Origin: Flavobacterium rhamnosiphilum | GTDB lineage: Bacteria > Bacteroidota > Bacteroidia > Flavobacteriales > Flavobacteriaceae | NCBI RefSeq assembly: GCF_004349195.1 | Contig: NZ_SMLG01000005.1 | Location: 124,001 to 188,000 of the forward strand | Direction of reading: 5' to 3' | DNA length: 64,000 nucleotides | Shown: in pieces, positions 24,012 through 32,057 of the stretch | How positions within the stretch are numbered: position 1 is the first letter of the stretch | Layout of the letters: the number at the start of each line of letters is the position of its first letter | Notes under the pieces: generated by a model | Told to the model about the DNA's origin: nothing | Databases searched by the model: none | The model's input: the letters and a program-made list of their open reading frames with translations, nothing else | Program-made: the position numbers and the translations under genes

Positions 24012-26840
24012 TTGAACTCATTCTTTAAAATTACGCTTTACACTCTTGTTTTATTACTTTCTATAAAACAATATGCACAACATCATTCTGATATAAAAGC
24101 GGAGTTGAATGCCGAAAATAAGACATTGAATATTCAACAGGAAATTACTTTTTTTAACCAGTCAAATGATACGCTAACCTCGATTGTATTAAATGATTGG
24201 AATAATGCTTTTTCTACTAAAAATACCCCTTTAGCCAAACGATTTTCTGATGAATTTTATAGAGGTTTCCACTTAGCCAAAGAAGAAGAGCGCGGTAGCA
24301 CTAAGAAACTGATCCTTTTAGACGCAAATAAATCGGTTTTGTTATGGGAAAGAACGGATAAAAATCCTGATTTAATTGAAGTTAAATTAACTGAAAATTT
24401 ACTTCCGAATCAAAAAGTCGTTTTACAGCTGACTTATGTCACTAAAATACCCAGCGATAAATTTACAAAATATGGGTACAATAATAGCGGAACTATACAT
24501 CTTAAAAACTGGTTTCTTACGCCAGCCCGTTATGAAAACCATAATTTCATCCGATACAGCAATACTAATTTAGATGATATTGCCAATGCCTATTCCAGTT
24601 TTGAAATTGATTTAAAAGTACCTAAAAATTCAGAAGCCATTTCTGATTTAAAAAGTAGTAAATCAAGTGCTAATGAAACTTTTTTAAACTATAAATTATC
24701 CGGGAATAACAGAACTAATTTTAGCGTGATTATAGAACCAAAATCCAGTTTTGAAAGTTATAAAAATAGTGCTGTTGAGGTGCTGACTGATTTAAAAAAC
24801 AATAAATTGAATACTATTCAAAAAGCGATTGTAATAGACCGAGTTGTGAATTTCACAAACGATTTAATCGGAAAATATCCGCATGAAAAAATTATTGTTT
24901 CTCAAACCGATTACGAGAGAAATCCTTTTTATGGATTGAATCAACTTCCTTCTTTTATAAGTCCGTTTCCAGATGAATTTCTTTTTGAAATTAAATTTTT
25001 GAAAACCTATCTGAATGAATACCTAAAAACAAGTTTACAATTGGACCCTAGAAAAGACAACTGGATCTATGATGGGTTACAGGTCTATGCCATGATGAAA
25101 TATATGGATGAAAATCACCCCAACACAAAAATGATGGGAAGTGCTTCTAATATCAAACTGCTAAAAAGTTTCAATCTTGTCAATATTGGTTTTAATGAAC
25201 AGTATAGCTATTTCTATATGTTAATGGCTCGAAAAAATCTGGATCAACCTCTTGGAGATTCTAAAAACACTTTAATTAAATTCAACGAGCAAATTGCCAG
25301 TAAATATAGGGCTGGATTAAGCATCCTGTTTTTAGATGATTATTTACAAAATGATGCTGTTACCACTAGTATAAGACAATTTTACAATCAAAATCAGATC
25401 AAACAAGTTTCCAGAACTGATTTTGAAACCATACTAAAATCAAATACCGATAAAGACATTAACTGGTTTTTTAATATCATCATTAATTCCAGGGCTATTA
25501 TTGATTATAAATTTTCCAGTGTTTCAAAAACTAAAGACAGTATCACTTTTTCAGTAATAAACAGAACCGGAACTCCTATTCCCATTCCTATTTATGGTAC
25601 AAAAAAAGGAGTTGTTGTTTTTAAGCAATGGCTGGATATTGAAGAACGCGACAGTACTTTTACCATCCAAAGAAAAGGTGCTGATAAAATTATCTTAAAT
25701 TTAAAAAATGAAGTTCCTGAATATAATTTAAGAAATAACTGGAAAAAACTAGATGGTTTTTTTCCAAACAATCGTCCGGTAAAGTTTGTATTTATGAAAG
25801 ATTTAGAGGATCCGTATTACAATCAGGTTTTATATGTGCCCACTTTATCCTATAATTTATACGACGGTTTGACTCCGGGAATGCGATTGCATAATAAGAC
25901 TATTTTAGACAAACCTTTTACTTTTGACCTCAACCCATCCTACTCTACTAAATCCAATAATTTATCCGGATCAGCTTCTTTTGTGGTAAACCAAAATTAT
26001 AGAAACACTACACTATATAACGCAAGATATTCGTTAAGTGGCTCCTACTTTCATTATGCACAAGATGCCACTTATCTAAAACTAAATCCCACAATCCAAT
26101 TGCGGATTAGGGAACCTAATTTCAGAGACAACAGAAAACAACTGATTCTATTCCGACAAGTTATTGTAAACAAAGAAAAAAGCGCATTTGTTACTGATAA
26201 CTCCCCATCCAATTATTCGATTTTTGATGCCCGATATGTGAATTCAAAAACGGAGGTCACCAATCATTTTAACTTTAGTTCTGATGTTCAAATCTCAAGT
26301 AATTTTGGAAAAGTTACCGGCGAAATAGAATACAGAAAACTCTTTGAAAACAATCGTCAAATTAATCTGCGGTTTTATGCCGGAAGTTTTTTATACAATA
26401 AAACAGCATCCGATTTTTTTAGTTTCGCACTAGACAGACCTACCGATTACCTCTTTGATTATAATTATTTTGGACGATCTGAAAGCACCGGTTTTTTTAG
26501 TCAACAACACATAATGGCTGAAGGCGGCTTTAAATCAAAAATAGCAACACCTTATGCAAATAAATGGATTACCAGCTTAAATGCAAGTGTTAGTGTATGG
26601 AACTGGATAGAAGTTTATGGTGATGTAGGATTCATCAAAAATAGAGGTCAAAATGAAAAATTTGTATACGATAGCGGTATCCGTCTCAATTTAGTGACGG
26701 ACTACTTTGAGTTGTATTTTCCGATATATTCGAACAATGGATGGGAAATAGCCCAAAACAATTATAATGAAAAAGTACGTTTTATAGTTACTTTTTCTCC
26801 TAAAACATTAATCAATCTTTTTAATCGAAAATGGTTCTAA
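24012..26840 (+). CDS. M1-peptidase-like protein fused to an outer-membrane barrel
   Basis: The 942-residue protein has a signal peptide (to about SIKQYAQ). Residues 25-240 resemble the N-terminal beta domain of M1 aminopeptidases. The region where HExxH and its downstream Glu should lie has neither: FLFEIKFLKTYLNEYL occupies the HExxH position and WIYDGLQVYAMMKYM the WLxEGxAxY position. Residues of about 610-942 are alternating strands typical of an outer-membrane beta barrel, ending in NLFNRKWF with a terminal Phe. I infer a catalytically dead peptidase-like domain displayed at the outer membrane. The start at 24012 is not clearly an ATG context, so a slightly different start is possible. 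Confidence 0.7.
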   Translation: MNSFFKITLYTLVLLLSIKQYAQHHSDIKAELNAENKTLNIQQEITFFNQSNDTLTSIVLNDWNNAFSTKNTPLAKRFSDEFYRGFHLAKEEERGSTKKLILLDANKSVLLWERTDKNPDLIEVKLTENLLPNQKVVLQLTYVTKIPSDKFTKYGYNNSGTIHLKNWFLTPARYENHNFIRYSNTNLDDIANAYSSFEIDLKVPKNSEAISDLKSSKSSANETFLNYKLSGNNRTNFSVIIEPKSSFESYKNSAVEVLTDLKNNKLNTIQKAIVIDRVVNFTNDLIGKYPHEKIIVSQTDYERNPFYGLNQLPSFISPFPDEFLFEIKFLKTYLNEYLKTSLQLDPRKDNWIYDGLQVYAMMKYMDENHPNTKMMGSASNIKLLKSFNLVNIGFNEQYSYFYMLMARKNLDQPLGDSKNTLIKFNEQIASKYRAGLSILFLDDYLQNDAVTTSIRQFYNQNQIKQVSRTDFETILKSNTDKDINWFFNIIINSRAIIDYKFSSVSKTKDSITFSVINRTGTPIPIPIYGTKKGVVVFKQWLDIEERDSTFTIQRKGADKIILNLKNEVPEYNLRNNWKKLDGFFPNNRPVKFVFMKDLEDPYYNQVLYVPTLSYNLYDGLTPGMRLHNKTILDKPFTFDLNPSYSTKSNNLSGSASFVVNQNYRNTTLYNARYSLSGSYFHYAQDATYLKLNPTIQLRIREPNFRDNRKQLILFRQVIVNKEKSAFVTDNSPSNYSIFDARYVNSKTEVTNHFNFSSDVQISSNFGKVTGEIEYRKLFENNRQINLRFYAGSFLYNKTASDFFSFALDRPTDYLFDYNYFGRSESTGFFSQQHIMAEGGFKSKIATPYANKWITSLNASVSVWNWIEVYGDVGFIKNRGQNEKFVYDSGIRLNLVTDYFELYFPIYSNNGWEIAQNNYNEKVRFIVTFSPKTLINLFNRKWF

Positions 26841-26992
26841 TCCAAAACAATTATCCTCATTTATTAAACTATTCTTATTAAAACGTAAATAAAATTACAC
26901 ATAGTAAAAAAATAAAGTTCTTTTTATTAGAATAAATCGAAATAATTTAATTTTATTTTTTCAATGAACTATGAAAATAGCTAGTTTTTAAG

Positions 26993-27000
26993 TAAATTTG
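26993..27000 (+). promoter_or_regulatory. Putative -7 box for the E1 fusion gene
   Basis: TAAATTTG is a perfect TAnnTTTG match 25 nt before the ATG. Confidence 0.5.
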
Positions 27001-27025
27001 TCCCATAAAGTTATACTTTTCAATT

Positions 27026-29434
27026 ATGATAAAAGAAAAAACCAATACTACATTGACATTTGAAGATTTCAAAATCGAGGTGTTGAATGACTACAAATTA
27101 GCTATAACAAGCCGAGAATGCAGTCTTTTAGGACGTAAAGAAGTATTGACTGGAAAGGCTAAATTTGGCATTTTTGGTGATGGAAAAGAAGTTCCGCAAC
27201 TAGCGATGGCGAAAGCCTTCAAAAATGGAGACTTCCGTTCTGGATATTATCGCGATCAGACTTTTATGATGGCCATTGGCGAATTGACTATCCAACAATT
27301 CTTTGCCGGATTATACGGTCACACTGATATTGAACAAGATCCCATGTCAGCAGGAAGACAAATGGGAGGCCACTTTGCCACGCATAGTTTAAATGAAGAC
27401 GGTTCTTGGAAAGATTTAACAAAACAAAAAAATTCAAGTGCTGATATTTCTCCTACAGCCGGGCAAATGCCTCGATTATTAGGACTCGCTCAGGCTTCAA
27501 AAATATACAGACAAGTTTCCGGAATACCAAATGCGGCTAATTTCTCTAATGAAGGAAATGAAATTGCATGGGGAACGATAGGAAATGCAAGCACATCTGA
27601 AGGTTTATTTTTTGAAACCATAAATGCTGCAGGTGTATTACAAGTACCTATGGTTATGAGTGTTTGGGATGATGAATATGGAATTTCTGTCCATGCAAAA
27701 CACCAAACTACCAAAGAAAATATTTCTGAGATTTTAAAAGGATACCAAAAAGAAAAAAATACGAACGGTTTTGAAATACTAAAAGTAAAAGGTTGGGATT
27801 ATGCTGACTTGATTGCTACGTATGAAAAAGCAGCTGATATTGCCCGAGAAAATCACATTCCTGTCCTGATTCACGTAAATGAATTGACGCAACCACAAGG
27901 ACATTCCAGTTCAGGTTCCCATGAAAGGTATAAAGATGCAAATCGTTTGGCATGGGAAAAAGATTTTGATTGTATCCGTCAAATGAAATTATGGATGATT
28001 GCCATCAATATTGCTTCGCCAGAAGATATTGAAGCGATTGATGCTCAAGCCAAAAAAGATGTTTTAGAAGGCAAAAAAGCGGCTTGGAATGCATTTATTG
28101 AACCTATCGTTGAAGAGCAAAAAGAACTTGTCACTTTATTACAAAAAATTGCTGAAACCAGTAAAAACAAAGACATAATTTTACAATTCACATCTGATTT
28201 AAGTAGTATTAAATCACCTTTGAAAAAGGAAATTCTGGTTACCGCCCGAAAAGTATTGCGTTTAATACTGAATGAAAATAGTAAAGAAGAATTGTCGCAT
28301 TGGATAACATCATATACTACTAAAACTCAAAAGAATTTTAGCAGCAACTTATTTTCAGAAACAGATTTAAATGTATTTTCTGTAGAAAAAGTTTTACCGG
28401 TATATCCTGAAGATGCTAAAGAAGATACGGATGGTCGCATGATTTTACGTGATAACTTTGATGCCATTTTTACAAAATATCCTGAAACATTGATTTTTGG
28501 TGAAGATGCCGGAGCCATCGGAGATGTGAATCAAGGTTTAGAAGGAATGCAGGAAAAATATGGAGAGCTGCGTGTTGCCGATGTTGGAATACGTGAAGCA
28601 ACCATATTAGGTCAAGGTATAGGAATGGCATTAAGAGGTTTACGCCCTATTGCCGAAATTCAATATTTGGATTACTTATTATATGCCATTCAAATCATGA
28701 GTGATGACTTGGCTACGTTGCGATACCGAACTGTTGGAAAACAAAAAGCCCCTTTAATTATACGTACACGTGGTCACCGTTTAGAAGGAATCTGGCATTC
28801 CGGTTCACCTATGGGAATGATCATAAACGCCATACGAGGAATTCATGTGTTGGTTCCAAGAAACATGACACAAGCAGCCGGTTTTTATAACAGTTTGTTA
28901 GAATGTGACGAACCAGCTTTAGTAATCGAATGCTTGAATGGATACCGATTGAAAGAAAAAATGCCTTTAAACTACGGAGAATTCAAAACTCCAATTGGGG
29001 TTGTGGAAACGTTGAAAAAAGGAACTGACATCACACTCGTTTCCTATGGTTCTACGTTGCGATTAGTTCAACAAGCAGCAAATGAGCTTCTGGAAGTAGG
29101 TATTGATTGCGAGATTATCGATTTGCAATCGTTACTTCCATTTGATGTGAATCAAGATGTTGTAAAAAGTATTGCCAAAACAAACCGTCTTTTAGTGATT
29201 GACGAAGATGTTCCAGGTGGAGCTTCGGCTTATATTTTGCAACAAATTATTGAGCAACAAGACGCCTATAACTATTTAGACAGTAAACCGCAAACCTTAA
29301 CAGCAAAAGCACACCGACCTGCTTATGGTACAGATGGTGATTACTTCTCAAAACCTTCTGCAGAAGATATTTTTGAAAAAGTATACGGAATGATGCATGA
29401 GGTTAACCCTTCGAAATATCCAAGTTTGTATTAA
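27026..29434 (+). CDS. 2-oxoacid dehydrogenase E1, fused alpha and beta subunits
   Basis: This thiamine-diphosphate enzyme decarboxylates 2-oxoacids (branched-chain 2-oxoacids or pyruvate) for an E2/E3 complex. Residues of about 1-420 are the alpha chain, with GRQMGGHFATHSL, a GNASTSEG thiamine-binding region and the phosphorylation-loop-like SSSGSHERYKD. Residues of about 455-802 are the beta chain: LIFGEDAGAIGDVNQG, ADVGIREATILGQGIGMALRG, RTRGHRLEGIWHSGSP and DEDVPGGASAYILQ. The two chains, usually separate genes, are one 802-residue polypeptide, as is common in Bacteroidota. No E2 or E3 gene is adjacent, so it must share those encoded elsewhere. Confidence 0.9.
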   Translation: MIKEKTNTTLTFEDFKIEVLNDYKLAITSRECSLLGRKEVLTGKAKFGIFGDGKEVPQLAMAKAFKNGDFRSGYYRDQTFMMAIGELTIQQFFAGLYGHTDIEQDPMSAGRQMGGHFATHSLNEDGSWKDLTKQKNSSADISPTAGQMPRLLGLAQASKIYRQVSGIPNAANFSNEGNEIAWGTIGNASTSEGLFFETINAAGVLQVPMVMSVWDDEYGISVHAKHQTTKENISEILKGYQKEKNTNGFEILKVKGWDYADLIATYEKAADIARENHIPVLIHVNELTQPQGHSSSGSHERYKDANRLAWEKDFDCIRQMKLWMIAINIASPEDIEAIDAQAKKDVLEGKKAAWNAFIEPIVEEQKELVTLLQKIAETSKNKDIILQFTSDLSSIKSPLKKEILVTARKVLRLILNENSKEELSHWITSYTTKTQKNFSSNLFSETDLNVFSVEKVLPVYPEDAKEDTDGRMILRDNFDAIFTKYPETLIFGEDAGAIGDVNQGLEGMQEKYGELRVADVGIREATILGQGIGMALRGLRPIAEIQYLDYLLYAIQIMSDDLATLRYRTVGKQKAPLIIRTRGHRLEGIWHSGSPMGMIINAIRGIHVLVPRNMTQAAGFYNSLLECDEPALVIECLNGYRLKEKMPLNYGEFKTPIGVVETLKKGTDITLVSYGSTLRLVQQAANELLEVGIDCEIIDLQSLLPFDVNQDVVKSIAKTNRLLVIDEDVPGGASAYILQQIIEQQDAYNYLDSKPQTLTAKAHRPAYGTDGDYFSKPSAEDIFEKVYGMMHEVNPSKYPSLY

Positions 29435-29450
29435 AACATCATAAATAATT

Positions 29451-29490
29451 AAAAAAGCCAGACAAAATTCATTTTTGTCTGGCTTTTTTT
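29451..29490 (+). terminator. Rho-independent terminator
   Basis: A 17-bp perfect stem (29451-29467 with 29473-29489, core GCCAGAC/GTCTGGC) with a 5-nt loop and flanking A and T runs. Confidence 0.92.
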
Positions 29491-29721
29491 ATTGTGAATC
29501 AAAATTATATTTTAGCAAAAATAATGGTGTACTATTTTTTCCGGTAACAGGGTTTTCTCTTATTGAAATTCCAAAATGAGTATAATCATTCCTTACATTG
29601 TTTATAATTTGAACAATTAAAAAAAACTCATTTTCACAATTAAAAGTTATAATGCTACTCTAAATTCTTTATGTTGGCCTATTTTATTTTAAATTTAGAA
29701 TTTATAAAAATTTACAAAAAT

Positions 29722-30399
29722 ATGACAGTACTGGAAACTATCTTAAAAGACATACAAAATGTAAAAGTGATAGCCGAATCAATTGATTATAGCCAATATA
29801 CTCCATTGGATTTATCCATTACAAATGAAGCTTTTAGAAAACAGAATGTAGATAATGCAGCCGATTTTGAAAAACACATCGAAAACCATTTAGCTGAAAG
29901 TAATGCCAAAGTGGCTTTTGGAGGTTACAATGAAGTTAGAGATTTGTATAAAAGAAGTGAAATTTTTAACGGATCTAAAACGGAAGAAAGAAATATCCAT
30001 ATTGGTTTAGATTTATGGATTAAAGCCGAAACTCCAGTATTAGCAGCACTTGATGGATTTATACATAGTTTTAATTACAATACTGGTGTGGGTGATTATG
30101 GTCCAACTATTATCTTAGAACACAAAATAGAAAATCAGGCTTTTTATACTTTATACGGACATCTTTCGTTAGAAAGTATCACTGAAATTGAAATTGGAGA
30201 CGTTGTCAAAAAAGGGCAGCAAATAGCCACTTTGGGTGATGCATCCGTTAATGGGGATTATGCACCACATTTACATTTTCAGATTATAAAAAACATCGAA
30301 AATAATTTTGGAGATTATCCGGGAGTTTGCAGCAAAAGCGATTTGGATCATTATTTAGAAAACTGTCCAGATCCGAACTTATTATTAAAAATTACATAA
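29722..30399 (+). CDS. M23-family (LytM-like) peptidase domain protein
   Basis: From ATG 29722 the protein has 225 residues. The LytM zinc ligands are visible: NIHIGLD (His and Asp) and the closing HLHF, with YGHLS between them. The family cleaves peptide bridges in peptidoglycan. No signal peptide is visible from either possible start (the upstream one, at 29671, adds a short hydrophobic stretch that could act as a weak anchor), which is unusual for a wall hydrolase. A lipoprotein gene follows after 3 nt and is surely co-transcribed. Confidence 0.8.
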   Translation: MTVLETILKDIQNVKVIAESIDYSQYTPLDLSITNEAFRKQNVDNAADFEKHIENHLAESNAKVAFGGYNEVRDLYKRSEIFNGSKTEERNIHIGLDLWIKAETPVLAALDGFIHSFNYNTGVGDYGPTIILEHKIENQAFYTLYGHLSLESITEIEIGDVVKKGQQIATLGDASVNGDYAPHLHFQIIKNIENNFGDYPGVCSKSDLDHYLENCPDPNLLLKIT

Positions 30400-30402
30400 A
30401 TT

Positions 30403-30873
30403 ATGAGAAAGATAATTATCATTTTAAGCATTGTTTTGCTAGTCGGTTGCAAATCTAAAACTGTTGTTACAGAGCCAGAAGAAGCTAAAATCGTAAAACT
30501 ACTGTTTTCTGAAGTCAGTGAATCTCAAAAAAACAAAGCCTACGAATTAGGGAAGAGAGTTCTAATGACCTGCAATACTTCTAAGTTTAAACCTTTTAAC
30601 GAAAGTGAAGCAACAGCTTCTGTCATTAAAAACACAACCGAGGAAAGACTGACAAAAACATGTACACGATTTCGTCAATATTATGGGACTTTTATAGACC
30701 TACAATTAGTTGAAATTTATAAAGACAATTTTGACAAGTCAACTATTTACCGTTATAAAGCACAGTATTCAAAGAAAGTAGCTAACAAGGAACTTCGGGT
30801 TTCAATGAATCAAGAAAACAAAGTTTCGTCTATTAAATCATTGGATTGGGCAACTCCATTCTCGATGAAATAA
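30403..30873 (+). CDS. Lipoprotein of unknown function
   Basis: This 156-residue protein has a lipobox (IVLLVGCKSK, Cys16). The mature part resembles an NTF2-like or DUF3887-type small domain: a helix (QKNKAYELGKRVLMTC), then strands (GTFIDLQLVEIYK, IYRYKAQYSKK, LRVSMNQENKVSSI). It is coupled to the M23 gene 3 nt upstream, so a role at the envelope beside that peptidase is plausible. Confidence 0.65.
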   Translation: MRKIIIILSIVLLVGCKSKTVVTEPEEAKIVKLLFSEVSESQKNKAYELGKRVLMTCNTSKFKPFNESEATASVIKNTTEERLTKTCTRFRQYYGTFIDLQLVEIYKDNFDKSTIYRYKAQYSKKVANKELRVSMNQENKVSSIKSLDWATPFSMK

Positions 30874-31060
30874 TTTCAAATAATAGAACTGAATTCATAA
30901 ATCAAAAACATTTTTTTTAATGTTTTGTATGTAGTAATTTGTTCCTCATATTTCAAGATTATTACAATTCCACAATACTGCTCTTTTTATTAAAACTCAA
31001 ATCACCTTTCTTTCTCGCTGTTTATTTGTAAATTTATGCACATAAGAACAGTGATTAAGT

Positions 31061-31088
31061 GAAACTGCTTTAAAAGCGGTTCTTTTTT
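31061..31088 (+). terminator. Terminator-like hairpin
   Basis: AACTGCTT pairs with AAGCGGTT (one G-T pair), followed by C and six T. It lies about 190 nt behind the lipoprotein gene. Confidence 0.5.
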
Positions 31089-31145
31089 AATTGCCTATTT
31101 TTTCTTCGAAAACTACATTATTAGAGATATATTAAAATTAATAAT

Positions 31146-31211
31146 GTGTGAATTATATAAGTTTTTTTTTTAGTTATATAAGTTTTTTTGATAAAGTTTA
31201 TTCGATTTTTA
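31146..31211 (+). promoter_or_regulatory. 21-bp direct-repeat promoter, AraC gene (degenerate)
   Basis: GTGTGAAT at 31146; half-sites ATAAG at 31157 and 31178 (period 21); 25 nt to the -7 element GATTTTTA at 31204-31211. Spacing is identical to the eight sites downstream, but the half-sites end in G instead of C. This suggests weaker binding or autoregulation. Confidence 0.7.
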
Positions 31212-31234
31212 CATAATCTGTTAAAAAAAATAAT

Positions 31235-31801
31235 TTGAAACTATACATAAAATACATGGTCAGTAATCGCTGTAAAATGGCGGTAAAAGAGGAATTAAAA
31301 AAACTTGGACTACACTTCATTGTTGTTGATTTAGGCGAAGTTGAAATCATGGAAAACATTTCTATGGATCAGAGACAACGATTGAAAATTGCACTTTTAG
31401 ACTCCGGACTTGAATTGATGGATGATAAAAAAGCCATGCTCATCGAGAAAATAAAAAATGTGATTATTCAGATGGTTCACCATTCAACTGAAAATATAAA
31501 AATCAATTTTTCTGATTATTTGAGTCAACAATTAAATCACGATTACACGTACTTATCCAATTTATTTTCGGAAGTACAAGGTACTACTATCGAACAATTT
31601 ATAATTTCCCATAAAACAGAGCGCATAAAAGAACTGATTATTTATGGAGAATTGAACATCACTGAAATTGCCTGGAAAATGAATTACAGTAGCGTTGCTC
31701 ATTTATCAAGTCAATTCAAAAAAGTTACCGGCCTCTCTCCTTCCCATTTTAAGCAATTAAAAGATAAAAGACGCAATCCGATTGAAGATATTGGAAATTA
31801 G
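31235..31801 (+). CDS. AraC-family transcriptional regulator
   Basis: This 188-residue protein has a C-terminal AraC DNA-binding domain (about 95-180) with two helix-turn-helix units: DYTYLSNLFSEVQGTTIEQF and ITEIAWKMNYSSVAHLSSQF, then KKVTGLSPSHFKQ. The N-terminal part (YIKYMVSNRCKMAVKEELKK, LGEVEI) is the short region seen in a Bacteroidota subgroup. No ligand pocket of classic AraC size is present. The start is TTG at 31235, chosen because the IKYMVSxRCKM segment appears to belong to the family; ATG 31256 is the alternative. Its promoter carries a 21-bp direct repeat, the spacing AraC-type dimers use, so it is the best candidate regulator of the nine-promoter set. Confidence 0.85.
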   Translation: MKLYIKYMVSNRCKMAVKEELKKLGLHFIVVDLGEVEIMENISMDQRQRLKIALLDSGLELMDDKKAMLIEKIKNVIIQMVHHSTENIKINFSDYLSQQLNHDYTYLSNLFSEVQGTTIEQFIISHKTERIKELIIYGELNITEIAWKMNYSSVAHLSSQFKKVTGLSPSHFKQLKDKRRNPIEDIGN

Positions 31802-31838
31802 TAAAATTCGAGACTACCAATTTATATAAATTTTATAA

Positions 31839-32057
31839 ATAAAAATAGAAATCATAAAAACTCAAGAATCACAATACGCCAGAAGTTTAATTGAAGCTAG
31901 TTTAGATCCCTTAATTACAATAAATACGGAAGGGAAAATTACGGATGTAAATCAAGCAACAGTAAATATTACGGGACTCAATCGAGATCGTTTAATAGAT
32001 TCTGATTTTTTCAATTATTTTACCGAAAAACAAAAAGCACGTGAAGTATATCAGGAG
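31839..32057 (+). other. In-frame first half of a PAS domain lacking a start codon
   Basis: The frame of the next gene is open back to a TAA at 31836. It encodes SLIEASLDPLITINTEGKI and SDFFNYFTEKQKARE, a near copy of the second PAS domain of the same protein. No ATG, GTG, TTG or CTG occurs in frame here; the candidates are ATA codons at 31839, 31845 and 31854. Either a rare start is used or the start codon has been lost. Confidence 0.75.

Larger units (their letters stand above)
30874..31234. other. Intergenic region with terminator and operator
   Basis: No ORF is supported. It holds a terminator-like hairpin (31061-31088) and the AraC-gene copy of the 21-bp direct-repeat promoter (31146-31211). 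The rest is AT-rich sequence without features I can name. Confidence 0.6.
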
